From Isotricha intestinalis (lineage: Eukaryota > Ciliophora > Litostomatea > Vestibuliferida > Isotrichidae): 64,000 bases of DNA. Positions 62,801-64,000 of this stretch are shown here, piece after piece. The notes under the pieces were generated by a model, which saw only the letters and a program-made list of their open reading frames with translations, did not search any database and was not told the DNA's origin. The translations under genes and the position numbers were made by a program. Location of the stretch: positions 1-64,000 of the forward strand of contig JAJJLU010000354.1 of assembly GCA_023807065.1 (NCBI GenBank). The letters run 5' to 3'. The number at the start of each line of letters is the position of its first letter. The stretch's first letter is position 1.

Positions 62801-64000
62801 TCAGAAGAAATAAATTTAAATTCTGATGAAATATATAGAAATTTCCAATATCCAATTTATGCACAAAAAAAAGAAATTCAAGAAAAATTAAAAATAAAAT
62901 TTGAAGAATTTGAAACAGAAGATGATAAATATCATTGTGGATCTCATTATTCAAATCCTGGTTTTGTTTGTTATTATTTAATAAGAATTAAACCTTTTAG
63001 TTTAATTTCTGCTGAAATTCAAGGAGGAAATTTTGATGTTCCTGATAGATTATTTTTCGATATTAAAAGCTTTTATTCTATCGATGAAAAATATCAAGAA
63101 TTAATTCCAGATATATTTAATTTACCTGAATTATATGTTAATTTTAATAACTTTATTTTTGGAAATTCTTCTGTTAATAATATTAAAGTCTTTAATGTGA
63201 TATTACCTAAATGGTCAAAAAATTCTCCTAGATTATTTTCTAAAATGTTAGAAAAAAGTTTAGAAAGTGTTTTTGTTTCTAATCATATTAATGAATGGAT
63301 TGACTTAATTTTTGGATATAAACAAAAAGGAGATGAAGCTATTAAATCTTTTAATGTTTTAAGAAAAGTTTGTTCTGAATTAGAAATTAAAGACAATAAT
63401 GATGAATCAATTGAAGATAAAATAAATGAAATTTTAAATATGGGAATTAATCCTATTCAATTATTTAATAAATCTCATCCAAAAAGAGAAAAATATAAAA
63501 AAATTAATGCTATTTTCGGAAAAGCTGATTTTTTATATAATATTATTAAAGGAAAAGAATATAAAATTGATAATTTTAATGGAAAAAATGTTAAAGAAAT
63601 GTTTAAATATTATGAATATGTTAATGAAAATTATTCTCAAAGTGAAGGAGGAATTTCTTCTTTTAAAATTGTTTATAATGATAATGAACATACTAAAGGA
63701 AAAGAAAAGGAAAAAGAAAAAGAAAACATTATTTATTTCTTTTGTTCTGATAATAAGATTTTACTTCCCCCTACATATAAAAATTATATTGAATTTTCTT
63801 CTGATAATGGAATTTATAATCCAAGTAATTCTTTTAGTATAATTAAACCTTATCATTCAATTAAATTTACTTATATTTTAGAACATAATAATTCAGTTAT
63901 TAATTGTATTAAAGCAACAAATGATGGAAAATATTTAATAATAGGATTTTTAAATGGAGTAATAGAAAAATATAAAATAAAGAAAATTAAAAATGATATA
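56894..64000 (+). CDS. Giant BEACH-domain protein, 5' part (runs off the window)
   Basis: ATG at 56894 and an uninterrupted frame to the last base: 2,369 codons, no stop. Residues 1-1500 are helical/ARM-like with a concanavalin-like strand region near 960-1130. A PH-BEACH region lies near residues 1540-1860 ([40 protein letters not shown]). The BEACH domain spans about 1925-2230: [39 protein letters not shown] and [16 protein letters not shown]. A WD repeat begins at the edge ([20 protein letters not shown]). The family (LYST, neurobeachin, LvsA) controls lysosome size and vesicle fusion or fission. The missing 3' part should hold the rest of the propeller. Confidence 0.92.
   Translation, partial: [2369 protein letters not shown]

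Noticed and set aside
1..64000. Mobile elements, CRISPR arrays, bacterial operons, ribosome binding sites.
   Set aside because: No transposase or reverse transcriptase, no repeat-spacer pattern, and the introns and protein families are eukaryotic.

Overview
The window is nuclear DNA of a very AT-rich microbial eukaryote. The best fit is a ciliate or a close relative that uses the standard genetic code. The evidence is dense gene packing (many gaps under 120 bp), spliceosomal GT-AG introns of only 22 to 35 nt, Asn/Lys-rich proteins, and a typical protist signalling and trafficking set (Rab, TBC, CK1, PKA regulatory subunit, DHHC, BEACH). Intact genes use CAA for Gln, and TAA, TGA and TAG all serve as stops. 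The introns were found by reading, because several obvious domains are completed only when a short GTA...(T/C/A)AG segment is removed.

Layout. 1-9.8 kb: a decayed fragment, EMC2 and four genes without recognised function, then a TBC domain lacking its Arg-finger half. 9.8-15.8 kb: a gene-poor zone with several decayed relics, including a SPATA17-like cilium gene and a zinc-finger protein. It also holds one unrecognised gene and a clear CxxU selenoprotein of the SelW/Rdx type read through an in-frame TGA. 15.8-28.4 kb: a Qc-SNARE, a Rab, a complete TBC protein, a nucleoredoxin, an SR-type splicing factor, a two-RRM hnRNP, a PKA regulatory subunit and an Snf7/CHMP4 ESCRT-III protein. 29.7-40.2 kb: a CK1/TTBK-like kinase, VHS and SBF2-type proteins, an ankyrin-DHHC acyltransferase, an eEF1A-type lysine methyltransferase and a zinc-finger protein. 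40.2-46.5 kb: two more relics, small proteins with CaaX-like ends, a coiled-coil gene interrupted by one in-frame TAG, and an ankyrin protein. 46.9-64 kb: coiled-coil proteins, a secreted GH31 glucosidase, a second DHHC enzyme, a PH-like protein and the first 2,369 codons of a BEACH protein that runs off the end.

Functionally, membrane traffic dominates (Rab, two TBCs, SNARE, CHMP4, VHS, SBF2, BEACH, two DHHC enzymes), with a smaller RNA-processing group. Many genes are head to head with 38-75 bp between start codons. No mobile element, rRNA, tRNA or CRISPR array was recognised.

Most interesting are the selenoprotein, the stop codons lying in otherwise sound reading frames (CFAP-like gene, SPATA17 relic), and the micro-intron set, which includes one stopless 3n intron.
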